From assembly GCA_015501585.1 (NCBI GenBank), contig JADNRY010000044.1, forward strand, positions 248,001 to 312,000: a DNA stretch of 64,000 nucleotides, written 5' to 3'. Below the pieces are notes generated by a model. The model ran no database searches. It saw nothing but the letters and a program-made list of their open reading frames with translations, and was not told the origin of the DNA. The stretch comes from Rhodocollybia butyracea. Lineage: Eukaryota > Basidiomycota > Agaricomycetes > Agaricales > Omphalotaceae. Positions 11,651 to 24,480 of this stretch are shown one piece after another (position 1 is the stretch's first letter; each line of letters opens with the position of its first letter). Both the position numbers and the translations under genes were made by a program.

Positions 11651-14600
11651 TTAAGCCCCAGCCCTAGCTAAATCACGCATAAAGGTAGCCCATTCATCCG
11701 ACTCCGAATTTAACTGTGTCTCATTGGAGCTCCAAGAAGGTCCCGAGAAATCGAGTGAACCTGGTCGAGGCAATGACTCGAAAAACATATCAAACTCTGG
11801 CACTTGCGGGAGGTCCGAAGCAGTAGCCGGCATCGACTGGGTCAAATTTGACCCCACCGGTTGTGGCTCCTGTTTGGAGGCGAGATACTGTAGAAATCGA
11901 TTGTACAAAGCTGTGACACTGTCAGAACCAGATTCGCTCCCTGCTCCTCCAGAGATGCTTGGGTTGGCAGTAGGCACCCATGTTGAGCTGTGATTAGCAC
12001 TGCTCGGATTCAGGTTTGGGATCACGTTACCGTACGGCACTTCTCCACTGAACGGTACGGATGGTCCATCGGCGGTCCCACTGAGATATTCCATCAATAC
12101 CGATTGAGTTTCAGACGGCGCAGCTTGTACAGGGCCGATATCCTCCAAAGCCATATCAACAAGTAGCCCTCTACCCCCGGTTGTCCCTGCTCCAAGTCCA
12201 AAGTCTCCAAACCCGAACCCAAAGTCAACGCTGTTGAAGTTAGACACAGGAGCTTCAATCATAGTCACATCCAGGTCCTGCGCCTGTGTAGCTGTTGAGA
12301 ATGTCGCAGCTATTGGGGTCAAATTGGAGGTCATCGGATAGGAGCCCATGGGGTTCATTCTAGTCGAAGATATCAACTGGGATAAATCGATGTTAGGGTT
12401 CGCATCAAAGCTCATCTGAGCATCCATCGCGTCATTCCAGGAAGAGTCTAGATACTCTGCTTGCGTGTGAAACGACGGAGTAAGTCGACTGGGGGCTGAC
12501 ACTGATCCTAAATGAGATATAGCAGGCGCGCTTGAACCCAGTGCGCTAGTACTTTTCCGCGGTTCTTTGACCTTTGTTGTCTTTTTACTTTTCAGAAGCC
12601 TCATCTGACCTCCCCATAACGCCAATTCATTGTTTTCCTCATCTAGTTCTGTTCGAGATACGGCGTTGTCCGTTGATGACGAAGAAGATGCACGATTTGG
12701 AGAGGGAGTCGTGGTGTTAGAGAGGACTGGCGTCACCTTAGACGAGGGAGAGTCCTTCGAACTCAAACTCGCGAGGTACTCCATATAGATTCTATCAGAT
12801 TTTTCTTTGAGTTTACGAAGAAGCGCCTAGTTAGAGATAGATAGATGAGCGAAACATAATGAGTATGGATGGAATACTCACGCAAGCAATCCTATTCCGG
12901 AAACTAGACCCCGAACATTTTTCAAACAAATCCAGCGCTTGACCGAGATCGGTCAACGCACTTCGGGCTATACTAGAATGGGGCGATCGTTTGACAACGG
13001 TACCGACGGTGACCTATGTCGGGTAATATTTCTCAGAGTGTCCGGCCTCCATAGCTCAAAATGAGGTACTCACAGCTGCACTGAAATAACACAAAGCTCA
13101 GTTTATCAGTTACCTCAAAAGATCAGAAAAGAAAAGGTACCTGAATATATGAACAGTGAGGAAGAAACAGCGCGGCACAACCTTTGGGCATCTATCGTAG
13201 AAATGGACTGCAGCTTTGATGATCACAGACGCAGCACGGTAAGCTGCGAGAAACGATAGGGCGAAAGGAGATAACAATGGGTTGGACGGATGCGTGAGCA
13301 TGGCTAACAGGTATCGTGAGACGACACAGAAAAATCACGGAGTCGAAAGTTTTGTTACCATGTGCGAAGAAAGAGCGATGCAGATACAACATTGCTGAGC
13401 AGTGTAAGCATTTATGTTTCCAATAATGAAAGAGGCTGTTGAGACTCACTAACGGTGCGATGTTGACTGGCGTAGAAGTCCCTTAGCGCCAGATGACTAT
13501 TATGATATATTTCTGGACCATCTTCGTGTAAGCTGACATACGGCTTGAAGCCAGGCGGAAGAGAGAGTTCGCGGATCTGAGGTTGAAGTAAACAAGAAGA
13601 AGCGGTGGTGACAGGATTGAAGATCACTCACTTTTCTGTCCAAGTCTAAGATAGTGTTATAAGTTGGTGACCTGGCGGTGAGAGTGGTGTTGATAACCGG
13701 CGTAAAGCCTTCTTTGGCAAAGGTGTATTTCATTCGCCAGACTGACTCGTGTAGATAATTAAGTAATCGATGAGGGGTACGGGGATAGTACTCACATCCC
13801 ATAACTTCATCACCCGTCTCTACAGATTTGGTGGCTTCTTCATCTGTTGGAAACTCGCAGTCCACGAAAGAGAGGTGAATGGAAGGGGGTCGACCGAGTG
13901 CGACACTCTGTGAATAGATGAGACATGCATATGAAAACAGAATTGTTTGAAAGACCTACATGACTGATATCCGCTGTACATATTTCCCACCATAAATTGC
14001 GTCTGCGTTCTACCATCTTTGGATCCATGTGCCATCGAGCTGGGTCGCGATCTATCAAGAGGTAGAAGGATAAAACATCCAATAAGCAACAGTGATGACG
14101 CTCACGCATCCCGCTCCCTTGAGCTACCTTTGCTGCAAGGCTCGTCAAGCACCAGGCGATATCCCTGGAATATTTCTTGCCTGACATGGAACAATACGTT
14201 GACATGGTCCCTAGAGCCCGTATGGTATCTTCGGCTGAAGATGGTGGAGCCAAGGTTCGATCCTTGCCCAATGACCTATGAAAGTCATCCTCACCTCCCA
14301 CCAAAGGCATGCTTATGTTTTGATTTTCCCAAACAGGGCTTGAAGAGCTGTTACGAATTCCTCGGCTACACACTAATCCTTTTCTTCCCAGCTCGAACCA
14401 CATCTCGCTTTCGGATACATATTGTTTGACGGAGGAAGACAAGTCAAAGAATGACCCCAGTGCAAAAATAAAAAAAAGGGTGGCGAGTAAGTGTGGGGAA
14501 GGAAGAGAAGGGGAGCCCACGGACGGCGCTTCACCAGCTCCAAGGTTTGAGTACATCAATGGCATGATAGTATCAACCAACTCCTCCCTCTTCATGGCTC

Positions 14601-15717
14601 TAAAGAACAGACTTCCATGTTCAATATACGAATGAGCTAGAGCATCGGCGCGGGGACGAGGAGGAAGATATTTCAAGAGGTCGGAGACCGCCAAAGTATG
14701 GGGATCCTGGTCACCCAACGCAAGTGAATAGATTTCTGAAGGCATTGTGTCTTTGTCATCTTCACTGGGGGATAGTACATGGAAGGGTGTAGAAGAGGTT
14801 GATAAGGTAGAAAAAGACGCAGACGTAGACGGTTCTAGTGGTTCTACGTTGTCGTCTTCATGAACTTCTTCTTCGTCACTAGATTCTACTAATTGCTCCC
14901 CGACCTATACAAACATTGATCGAATTTATTAACATGATTTACAAGGAGAAAGACATACTAAAATTAGTGTCTCGCTACCTGCGCTACGTCCAAAATACTT
15001 CATTTCTCCTTCCTCTCCCAACGTCAAGGTTTCGAACGCATCCAGTGTCGTCGTGTCAATCGGACGTTGGGTGGAACTTGAACCCCAACTTGACTCACCA
15101 GCCGTACCAGATACTGGTAACGTTGGTCCTCTTGCTTCGAATTCGGCAGTGTTGTCAGAAGGTAAAACCTCAGATCCAAATTTGATCTTCAGCAGCTCCT
15201 CCTGCAGTAACGGATGTCGTTCCGATGATACCGATGCCTGGAAAATTGCCAAGGCATCTTCAAGCGCTCGGATGCGGGCACTCATTGATGAAATTTTGGA
15301 GTGTAGTTGAGTGGTCGAGGCAAGGATAAATCGAGTACCTACACCGGCTTCTAGGGTTCCATTGGCTGTGCCAGACAGCAATTGGCGTAAAATTTATTAT
15401 AGGGAGAGCAGAACCTACGACAAATAGAGTCGCAACCTCGGCGACTACAAGAGCCACAAGGTACAGATTTATCACAACGCAACTTTAAGCGTCGACCTGG
15501 GAGATATTCAGAAATGACAACGGGAATAAGATTTGTAGCATATACATTCTGCACAAGACAGTTCGCCTGCAAATCCCTGATCAGTGAACAGTTGACACAT
15601 ATTATTACCATTTAGCTTGCCTTTCAGTCTCTTCTGCTCGATATCTTTCAACTCTTCAGGGCTCAGATGCTTCTTTCTCCGTGAAGACTTGGGCAAGCTA
15701 CTGGGAATTGCAGGCAT
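11651..15717 (-). CDS. Zn2Cys6 fungal transcription factor with fungal-specific TF domain
   Basis: Fourteen exons: 15717-15609, 15566-15546, 15496-15419, 15365-14959, 14904-14106, 14051-13960, 13907-13796, 13741-13632, 13576-13450, 13394-13359, 13303-13141, 13080-13074, 13013-12882, 12826-11651. Total 3,369 nt, 1,122 aa, in frame. The zinc cluster uses Cys 41, 44, 51, 57, 60 and 69 and is split over three exons. A coiled dimerisation segment follows (TTQLHSKISSMSARIRALED). The middle-homology region includes KKYSRDIAWCLTSLAAKVAQ, HRDPARWHMDPK and LGRPPSIHLSFVDCEFP. The C-terminus is a long Ser/Gly-rich, acidic tail of activation-domain type. Exon 12 is a 7-nt micro-exon. The 799-nt fifth exon contains a stretch at about 14275-14375 that could be an unspliced frame-neutral intron. 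Targets unknown; the neighbouring monooxygenase is a candidate by position only. Confidence 0.92.
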
Positions 15718-16490
15718 GAAGCGCTACTATTCGTTAATCGATCTGGTTTTGCAACCTAAGCTGCTTCGAGTGTGCGAGACACTGCGAGTGGATAGCTAAA
15801 CTAGCGCCCAAATTCCAGTTCCCGCATGCCTCGGACTTGAGGTAAAGATCGTCCTAATTCAAGTATAACTACTAGAAGTATATGCTCATAAGTATAGTAT
15901 CAGAATCTGGACAGGTGTAGTGTGTGCAACTAATGTACGATGCGATAAAAACCGTCCACAGTATTAGTAGATAGTAAAAACGAAGCAGCAGTGGGATAAC
16001 GTTGAAAAAGAATGCAAATGAAGATGTGCTTGAAGATTGAAGAAATCTTCTCTAGAAGTTGCTGATAAAATTCATATTATAACTGAAAGATGGCACCGTA
16101 AGATGAGCGTCCTACACAAAGCCAACAAGTCCGTCCGTGGTAGCATAAGTTATCATAGCGGCAGTTCGTAGCGGCAGTTTATTTGTCCTTGAGCTTTGGA
16201 GACGGAGATCGAAAAAGGAGAGCCAACTTAGTGTGCTCATGGTGTGTTCATGGCAGTGGGGCGGACACCGAGGGATTGAGCAGCCTAGACGGATAGTATC
16301 AGCAAAGGTTAACAAAACCGGTGATAGGGAGCGGATTGAGTAAAGGTAGCAAATGAATTGAATGAAAGCAAGCATGAGAAAGGCAAGGCCTGCACCATTC
16401 ATCAACAACATGAAAGCAAACGTCAACGGCGTTTCGCGATGTCCAGCACTTTGAATATCCATAGAAAGGCGAGCGATTCTCGGAAAAAAC
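15718..16490. other. Intergenic region
   Basis: Upstream of the Zn2Cys6 gene and downstream of the F-box-like gene. A possible extra 3' exon of the F-box-like gene lies near 16256-16291: a GTAAG donor overlaps its stop, and a good acceptor precedes about a dozen further codons. No other gene seen. Confidence 0.4.
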
Positions 16491-18950
16491 TTACCTCATC
16501 CAAACTTTGCGTCTACTACATCTATCTCGGACCAGTTCCCATTCCATCAGGTCCGTCGTGTTCTGATCTCGCCTTAAACACGACAGGAGCATCTCTTTTC
16601 CTTCTTTCGTACCGTCACCTTCCAGCACCCATTCGCCTTCCCATCCTGTACCCACTTCAATCTCGAAGATATTCCCCACGTTGAACGATTGCGACGGGGA
16701 AGAACCAGAGCTATCCAAAGATCCAACCCAAACACTCAGGGTCCAGACCCACTTTTTCACCACCGCGAAACCGCCAGGGGTGTGCACAGACGGTATAAGT
16801 GTAGGAATAGATATCAGCGCCGGTTCACGCATCATGTCAAAATGTAATGGTGATATCGGAAGCCTTGATAATAGAAATCGCACGTTTATATTCATCGTTC
16901 CAGAACTTGGTTTCTGCCCACCAATACTTGGCCTCATACCGAGCTCTTGCCCCAGGAGATGCTCGTAATAGCCCCAGCTAGGCAGCGCCCATGGTTCCTG
17001 ACCCTCGCTACTGGACTCGGACGCTTGAGGTGTCAGGTAGACAGGGAGGATCCCCCTTTTGTCCCAAGACCCAGGCGCAAACGGAACGAGCTGGTACCCG
17101 TTATATACGAGCCATACAGCACTGGATGACGATGAGGGAGCGACGGTCGGCGGTACGTATCCTAGATTGCAAACCACATCCCCAATACTCAGATGTTCCC
17201 ATAGACCAGCGCGGAGTAACTCCTCCTCGCACCCTGATATGCCACCATCATCGGATGGAGAGTGTGGGAGGCTCATGTCCAAGGAAGGAACAAACACCCT
17301 CAACACTGGAGCTCGAGTTCTAGATGTAGCGAGACGTAGGGCATGGGGATTGTTCCGGTCTAGATCAACGGAGGATAAATGGAGTCGTTCTCTCTGCATT
17401 TTAGAAACACCAGGGCCGAGGGTACTAGGCCTGATCGGTTTCATCGTGCTAGGAGGAGAAGCGGGGCGACTGCGTCCAACACTTTTCGAACGTTTTTGCG
17501 CATCAAACGCAGGGCGTATTCTATCTCGATTCAACGCAAGGACCTCAGCTCCGGTGATCGGCAACTCTTTCTGAAGTGACATAGGTGGACTGTCGGAATC
17601 CGATATCGACGTGGCACTGGTGCTGTTCGATGCCGACGTGGAGGCGCTAACGATAGAGCCAGCACCTTCACTGAAACTCGATTCGCTGCCACTGACCCTG
17701 GCATCAGAACTGGCAAACATCCGCCGGGGCGCAAAGAAAATCTCATCATCGTCTGCATCCATTTCAGAGCCTGTATCGTCTGCAGGTCCTGGAATGGAGG
17801 TGTCTGAATCCATGGTTGAGGACCTGTATGAAGAGTCCCACTTCCCCCGTGCATCATTTAAGCCTCTGCGCCAGCCAAAGTTGGAAGAATATGTACGAAG
17901 GGCACGAAATTCCGGGGTTGGCGGTGGAGGCGTACGGGGTGATTTTCCAAGCAAAGATGCCACAGACATACGTTTATTCATTTTGGGTGGTGATGTAGGA
18001 GACATGGAGATGGATGGTGAAGAAGCAGACGTGGAAAGTGAAGAAGTGTTAGGGAAGGAATTTGCGGTATTTTTGGACCCACGACGGCTCTTACTCAACG
18101 TGTTTGGACCGGTGGTAGCAAACCGAGAGTGACCAGGTCGTTGGCGAGCAGTATCAATATCGACGCTGGGCTGCAACTGCGAAAGTTGCATCGGAGGATG
18201 TTCGATGGTTGCTAAAGGTGTAGGGAAGACAAGTTCCCGGATGGAACCGGCAGAAGATGCACGACTATGACCTCTAGAAGATCCTGTAGTGGGAGATTCT
18301 GCAGAAAGAGGAGGCGATAGATCATCTTCTCGCGGAGGTGCGCGGAAAGATGAATGGGCGATTGATTGTAGAACAAGCACGAAACGAGAGTGGGCAAGAG
18401 CCAGACGGGCAAAATGTGCCGTTTTCAGGGACCAGTGAGAGTGACGGAGTCTTCTAGACGTTTCCGGTACAGAACTGGATGACAGAACGGAAAGAGCAAA
18501 CGTGGGGTACGTGTGCAGAGGTGTTTGCTGAGAGATTACTGTTCGGAGACAGGTTGTACTCAGCGTGAAGATGATGAAACGAAATAAACGATACGCACAC
18601 AAAAGAACCAGGTCCTGCCAACAGAGCTGGACCCCTCCGAGGGTTTCTACAACGCTCGGCTCTGCTTCACGCAAAACCTTGCCAAAGCCGTCGACGTATC
18701 TCGTCAAGACGACGTTCCTCAGCTCGGTTTTTCTAGAATCTGCACTCTCGAGAAAGCCCCTCCATGAACGACAGGTCTGCGACAAGGAAAGAAAGACTCT
18801 CCAAGGAATAAATCTGAGAAGATGTGATAGTAGAGACGGATTTGATAGAAAAAGTTCTGTGAACGTCGCGTTCAGCGTTGAGGAGGCCATTTTCGAAAAT
18901 CTTCGAGAACTGGTGGCCATGAGAACCTTGCTTGACGATGGTTGAGCCAT
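16491..18950 (-). CDS. F-box-like protein, large and low-complexity
   Basis: A single open frame of about 819 aa from the ATG at 18950. The frame itself extends to a TTG further upstream, which was rejected as a start. Residues ~20-75 read LFLSNPSLLSHLLRFIPWRV..LSQTCRSWRGFLES, an F-box-like helical pattern of the kind that docks substrate receptors to SCF ubiquitin ligases. The middle is Ser/Pro-rich and probably disordered. A globular C-terminal section carries VWLVYNGYQLVPF, LPSWGYYEHLLGQELGMRPS and GGFAVVKKWVWTLSVWVG. That section looks conserved but I cannot name it. The stop codon overlaps a GTAAG donor, so a short terminal exon is possible. Two long plus-strand frames on the other strand are shadows. 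Confidence 0.7.
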   Translation of the reverse strand: MAQPSSSKVLMATSSRRFSKMASSTLNATFTELFLSNPSLLSHLLRFIPWRVFLSLSQTCRSWRGFLESADSRKTELRNVVLTRYVDGFGKVLREAEPSVVETLGGVQLCWQDLVLLCAYRLFRFIIFTLSTTCLRTVISQQTPLHTYPTFALSVLSSSSVPETSRRLRHSHWSLKTAHFARLALAHSRFVLVLQSIAHSSFRAPPREDDLSPPLSAESPTTGSSRGHSRASSAGSIRELVFPTPLATIEHPPMQLSQLQPSVDIDTARQRPGHSRFATTGPNTLSKSRRGSKNTANSFPNTSSLSTSASSPSISMSPTSPPKMNKRMSVASLLGKSPRTPPPPTPEFRALRTYSSNFGWRRGLNDARGKWDSSYRSSTMDSDTSIPGPADDTGSEMDADDDEIFFAPRRMFASSDARVSGSESSFSEGAGSIVSASTSASNSTSATSISDSDSPPMSLQKELPITGAEVLALNRDRIRPAFDAQKRSKSVGRSRPASPPSTMKPIRPSTLGPGVSKMQRERLHLSSVDLDRNNPHALRLATSRTRAPVLRVFVPSLDMSLPHSPSDDGGISGCEEELLRAGLWEHLSIGDVVCNLGYVPPTVAPSSSSSAVWLVYNGYQLVPFAPGSWDKRGILPVYLTPQASESSSEGQEPWALPSWGYYEHLLGQELGMRPSIGGQKPSSGTMNINVRFLLSRLPISPLHFDMMREPALISIPTLIPSVHTPGGFAVVKKWVWTLSVWVGSLDSSGSSPSQSFNVGNIFEIEVGTGWEGEWVLEGDGTKEGKEMLLSCLRRDQNTTDLMEWELVRDRCSRRKVWMR

Positions 18951-21900
18951 TTCGTAGCGCAATCTCGTTGTTGAAGATTGGGAGCTCGTTGATCTCGTTG
19001 TCGACAAGTAGGAGCTCGTTGATCGGGGGTAGATGACCCTGACTGAACAAAACTTCCGCGGCTAGAAAAAGAAATTGTCCAGTAGCGTGCGGTCAAATGC
19101 AAGACATGCAACGGTTGGTGGGAGATGAGGGGTTATGATTGAGGAACGGAGGGATGAGAGTATTTAGCATTGCATCACTGACAAGAAGCCGAGCTTATTT
19201 TTAATTATTTCGGCCAAATATTTTCGGTCAAATGTCGGCATCTAGTATTCAGTCACGCCCACGCCACACTTACACTTTTACACGTTCCTACTTACTCTCT
19301 TATGGAAAGTCTGCACTTTGCGAAACAGCGCTTGGCGCGCGCGCGTCACGACAATCATCGCAAATCTCCTCGACGTTCGAATCTTGACTGCCGCACTCAA
19401 AGTTTCTACAGCTTTTGCCGCAGCCAAAGTTTTCGTTATCCCGCTCCAAGGTTATTTAGTCTTTGTAAGTGTCGAGTGGAGACTTTTCTGTGACTTGGCC
19501 ATAGCCTTAGAGGCCACTCACAGGGGGCAGCTGCGCTAATCCTCACTGCTTGAAGTTGTAGCGTTCGTTGCTTGTAACTGGCGGGTTGTTATGTCAATCA
19601 TCCATCCCATCCTAGTATGCAGATGCAGATTGTTTGATTGGATCTATAAGACTCTCCGTCTTGTTCGCATTTGCTTTTATGATCCTTTAACTTCGTACGC
19701 GTACGCTTCACGGGAGAAATCGTTTTTTGCCTTCAGCTTCAGCTCCGATCGATTATAGTCCCTTGAGCGCCTCGGTCCGACATGGTAGTTCCTGGTGTCG
19801 GTCTCACTTGGGTAATATATTTCCTTGATCATGAGGTTTGTTTACATGACAAGCAGTACTCGGGCTAGCTAGATACATTTCAACAGATCGAGCTATGGTG
19901 CTGGTACCCTCAAAGTGGTTTAGGCGGATTGCCTCAAGAGCTCGAGGATTCATCGACTCATCTTCGATGTTATGGCTAGTACCAGGCTCGTTAGTAGCGG
20001 CAAATCAACGGCAAACCATCTGAGTGCTGAGCTGTGCTGAGTGCATCGTGCTCGCAAGCGCCTGCAAGCGCCCCTGCGTCGCAGTGTGCACAGTTTCAGA
20101 GTGACACCGGCATCCAAGAAAGAATCCGTAATTGTGTTTGACAAGGCACAATAATAATTCTGCTTTGAGAAATTCGGATGCTTCAAGCCGTCTCATCTTC
20201 CCGACAAAGTCCGCTCAAAGTCCAGCCAAGACTGATCCAGCTGGAAATTGACGGCATTATCTGCTATGGATCGCTTTGACATCCTGCCACATTTAGGTAA
20301 TCATAACGAATATTTCGCGTAATGTCAGATGCCCCTAGGAGACTGATAATTTACGAAGGGAAACTTGCCTGCTGTCCCGTTGCTTCATATGAGTGTACGT
20401 AGTACTTCAGAACCATATTGTGTCAATATCCTTGCCATTCACTCGATCGCGTCTTATCACATTAAGACACCAAAAGTAATAAAATTGCTCTGTGTCGTCC
20501 GGTGAAAATCGCGTGTAGAATAAACGAGGTGCAATTAAGGACGTGACCCAGAGGTGACTCAAATTTGACCGACCACAATAACGCTTAATTCATAAGGACA
20601 ACTCATTTACCGGATGGTAAGTAAGTCCACGGATTGATAAGCTTAATGAGAATACAGCTTCGTGAAGAGGGCAGCATACTGGGGCGATGAACGAGAGCCA
20701 GTTTCATACTTGTCGCTCTGTCAGCTTATTTCGCTTCTCGTTGCCTCTTCCACATACACCCCTTTCTATTTTGTACTGCTCCCCGTGCCTCAAGTGGGGA
20801 CTCTGCATCCGGGTCTACAATAGTCGCTTTCTTGCCACTAACTTGAGGAGCCTTTTCTCTCGTGTCGAGTAGATCAACGAACTCAATTCACCTTGGTCGC
20901 GGTTCAGTTGTCTGATTCACACCTGAATCCAGTTTGCTGGGTGGCATGACTAATATCGAGGAGAAACAATTCGACTGAGACTTCAACCAAGTAATGATAT
21001 TCTCGAAAGCAAATGAGTGCTACGTCGAGTGAAGCTTCGTCAATGTAATTAATTTGGTCAATTAACGGCGCCCATGACGGCATCCATGGTTAAATTAGAC
21101 CAAAGGAAAGTAGCTTAAAAAAGTTTTCCACAAAATTTTCTCGCTGGTCATTTGCTAGAAATGGCAAGATTCGTCGGTTTCACACGGGGCGGATTTGGCT
21201 GAGTGATACCTCTCGCAATTCACAGGGGACACGGTATCAAACCTACGTCAACGCCTCGTGGGATGGGGGATGGGGCCAGTTGAAGAGTAACCTAGAGTAA
21301 CCGCTAGCTCGATTCTTCCAGGATTTTACGGTCCAGGTTAATTCTACTGTTGTTGTTTGGATTGATGAACACCGCAGCTTGAAGTTGTAAGTTATATCTT
21401 CCCGCTCCGATTCCTAGCAGCCGTTTCTTTATCTGCCATTGTTGTAGTACGAAGTTTCGTGGGAGGCGTTAGGTATCGATCGCATCGCGAACCCCGGAGA
21501 GCACCGATCATTTTGATGCCCAGAGTCATCGCGGAACGTATCTTCATGAGTTCAGAACCTTCTTCACTGGATATTGAACGGAAATGTACTTTTTCATCAA
21601 GGTTCCAAATTTGACTCCTGTTTCCACGCCTGATATAGACGAAAGATATAATCGATCCCTGGTGTAACTGATCCCCACTGATCCCTACTATCATCGGGGG
21701 TATCGTCAAGCGTGTTTTATGATACTGCACTCCCTATTCATGCAAAGCACCTCAGTCAACTGGATCATCCTCCAAGACAATTCGAGCCCGGCTACATCGT
21801 ATCAAACACGGGCGTTAGAAGTATGCCATGTATAAACATCTAGTTCTGCCTCAAGGCTTGGCTTTTCGAGTTCAACATTGCTGTTCTTCATATTGAATGA

Positions 21901-24480
21901 TCGCTACCCGCTGTTTTCTTGGCCTACTCAAGCTACACGCTGCATGCAGCGTGTTCGAAGAGGTCATTATCTCTGTGAGCGATTTCCCTCGCTTTGATAA
22001 ACTGAGGAAACTTATACCAGGAATTATCCCAGCCGCTACGTCCGCAATTCCGGGAGGGGTGCCTGGTTCGACAAGGAATCGCCGCTCTCCGTCTATCCGC
22101 TGTTCGAGATCCGGATGCACTGAACGACGAGAGGTCATCAAACCTGATTGCCTCCAGGTACGTCTTAGGTTCGCAGATTTGGATGATCAGCGCTATATTC
22201 ACACCAGAGTTGCACGTCTTTGAGTATAAGTACCAGCTGAGTTGCGTATAATTACCCGTACCATTACCTGTACCTTTCCATATGTCCACATTGACCCTAG
22301 AACTTCCACCAGCAAGTGTAGCAATATGCATCACTGACTTTCGGGGATTGTCCCACTGGCCGATGGTACTAAGTCCGATGGAACCCGAAGAGTCGAGATT
22401 GTCATTTTGACGGCTTACCGCAGTGAGCTGTTATTTTTATCCTGTGCAGCAAAAGTGAGCCTATGAAATTTGATCTCCAAATTGCCTCAAAATCTCGGAT
22501 GCGGTGTCATTATCCCTCTGGCTAATCTTATTTCTATTCTTTTCTCTTGGACCGCACTCCTCTTTCCTTCACTTTGGCCAATGGTGGCCAGGAAGCACTG
22601 GCCATCGTTAGTGGTGCGAACAACCGGTGATGTAGCAGTGAACGTTGCCCAGAACTGTCAGACAAACTCACAGAGCAGTGGGAGAGCCTCTTACGAACAA
22701 CCTGTTATAGATCCGAGTCCACCAAAACATATAGAAACCTGGAACTTCGAAAGGCTCAGGGGTATCGTCATGAGAAAGTATGGACAGTCTAGTCAACCAA
22801 GTCAGACCGCTGTCTAGCAGATCGAAGCGGCCTCACAAAGGAACGCAATCGTTATTACCACAAGCGAATCCGTGTTGCTCACTGGCTCTTTCTACTATTC
22901 TAGATCCCCGTCTTTGATGGGAACAGAAATCAGTAGTACTTGTGATATCTTGAGAAGGTTCAGTCCAGGTCCACTGAGCAAGCAAGCGAAAAAAAAGTAT
23001 CGATGGAATGCTTTTTTTCTTTTCTAGAACTGAAAATGAGAACATACAGTTATAGCCCGGTGTTGCACATGTACTAGCTTGTACTTAAGCGGCAGTGGTA
23101 ATCCAGAAAACCTCTCGAGAGAACAACCCAATCTGATGGAAAGGAGGCGAGGACTTGGATGCTTCTGAGATTGGATTATCTGGATGATGGTTCCAACTCT
23201 TGTACAAGATAAGTTAACGTTGACTGCGTTGAGGCAGCCATCTATTAGATAGGAAGAGCCGGTAGTAGAACGTGAGGAGGCTGCTGTGATTAAACCGAGA
23301 TTAATTAGACTATCCGGATGAAATAGTCCTTGTACAAGATACACGCATCTATGTTGATCTTCGAATGAGGGCCGTGGCGTGAGTGGACTGTTGTCTTTGA
23401 GAAAGAAACACATCATGTGCACTTCGAGTTCATATGTGATAAGTGTGGTCAATTTTTGCATCTACTTATACCTCCAGCTACGCCAAACGCCTACTCATAA
23501 GTAACCAGTCAAGCACACCACAGTCCAATTAGAGCATACTAAGTTGAGTTGAAGCGACTAGTCAAAGACAGAGCTTTCTACCCAAAGATCGGCATACTCC
23601 GTCCAATTCCAGCGCTGTGCGACGATCTGGCATAGACAGGACGGCGATGATTAAGGGGCTGAAAGTTCTTATAGTTGTGGTAGTTTAACAGTATGAACTT
23701 GGAAGAGAAGGAAGCGCCACAGAAGTTGACTTACCAATACCAATCTCCAATGTAACAGTGAGTGCAGGCGTTGGAAGTTGGCAAAACTGCACTGCGATTG
23801 GATGATAAGGGCGGCAAGTGGCGGGAAGAGGTTACGGCAAAAGGTACATATCCGAGTCGTATCCCCACTTTGTAGAGGTCGAGTTTAAACGGACAGAGGT
23901 CAAAGTTGCATATGTACGCGTCCGACATTGGACGGGGCCATGATGAGGAAGCAAGGCCACGGGGAATTGCGGCTTGTTTAGGGTGAAACCGGGTTAAACC
24001 TTGACAACATGCTTCGCGGGAAAGCGCTTGCACAATGCTTGTGCTTAGCTGTGCTTAGTGAGATAACGAGCAATGAGGTTTATTTTTGCGTTTCCGGGAA
24101 GCGTTTGGCAGACCTGTTGTATTCGAGCCAGGTTTTGGAGCCCATGTTGCCTTTTTGAGTATGTTGATGTTGATTAACTGTATAGAGCACCGTTTAATGT
24201 ACATAACATAGGCTGTTCTCTGCTGTTCTGTTTATGTATCTACTGTCTATCAGCCCTGTTATCAGCACCTCGAGGCGGATACTTGAGCAAAAGTACTTAT
24301 AATTGAGAAGCATATACATAAGGGCACAGTTCCGCAGAGTCCTTTCTTGCTGATTATAGTATACCGAGGTAAGTGCGGTGGCATATGTGTGGAGAGACAA
24401 CTTACCTATAGTTGCATTACAGTATCAACTGCGTCCTGTGTCTGCATAATTACAAGCTATTGTCGCTGGTTTGAGTGACC
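18951..24480. other. Gene-poor 5.5-kb region
   Basis: No recognisable gene, tRNA or transposon. Several short frames exist; the best are the minus-strand pair overlapping at 21872-22334 and a plus-strand frame at 22470-22817 (115 codons). None shows a known motif, and I could not join them convincingly by splicing. Could hold non-coding RNA, decayed transposon or lineage-specific short genes. Confidence 0.4.

Noticed and set aside
17059..18132. Plus-strand frames of 171 and 173 codons
   Set aside because: They lie opposite the F-box-like coding frame; Ser/Arg-rich codons on one strand create open frames on the other. No motif or splice context.
16491..19007. F-box-like gene starting at 19007
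   Set aside because: That frame opens with TTG; the first ATG is at 18950.
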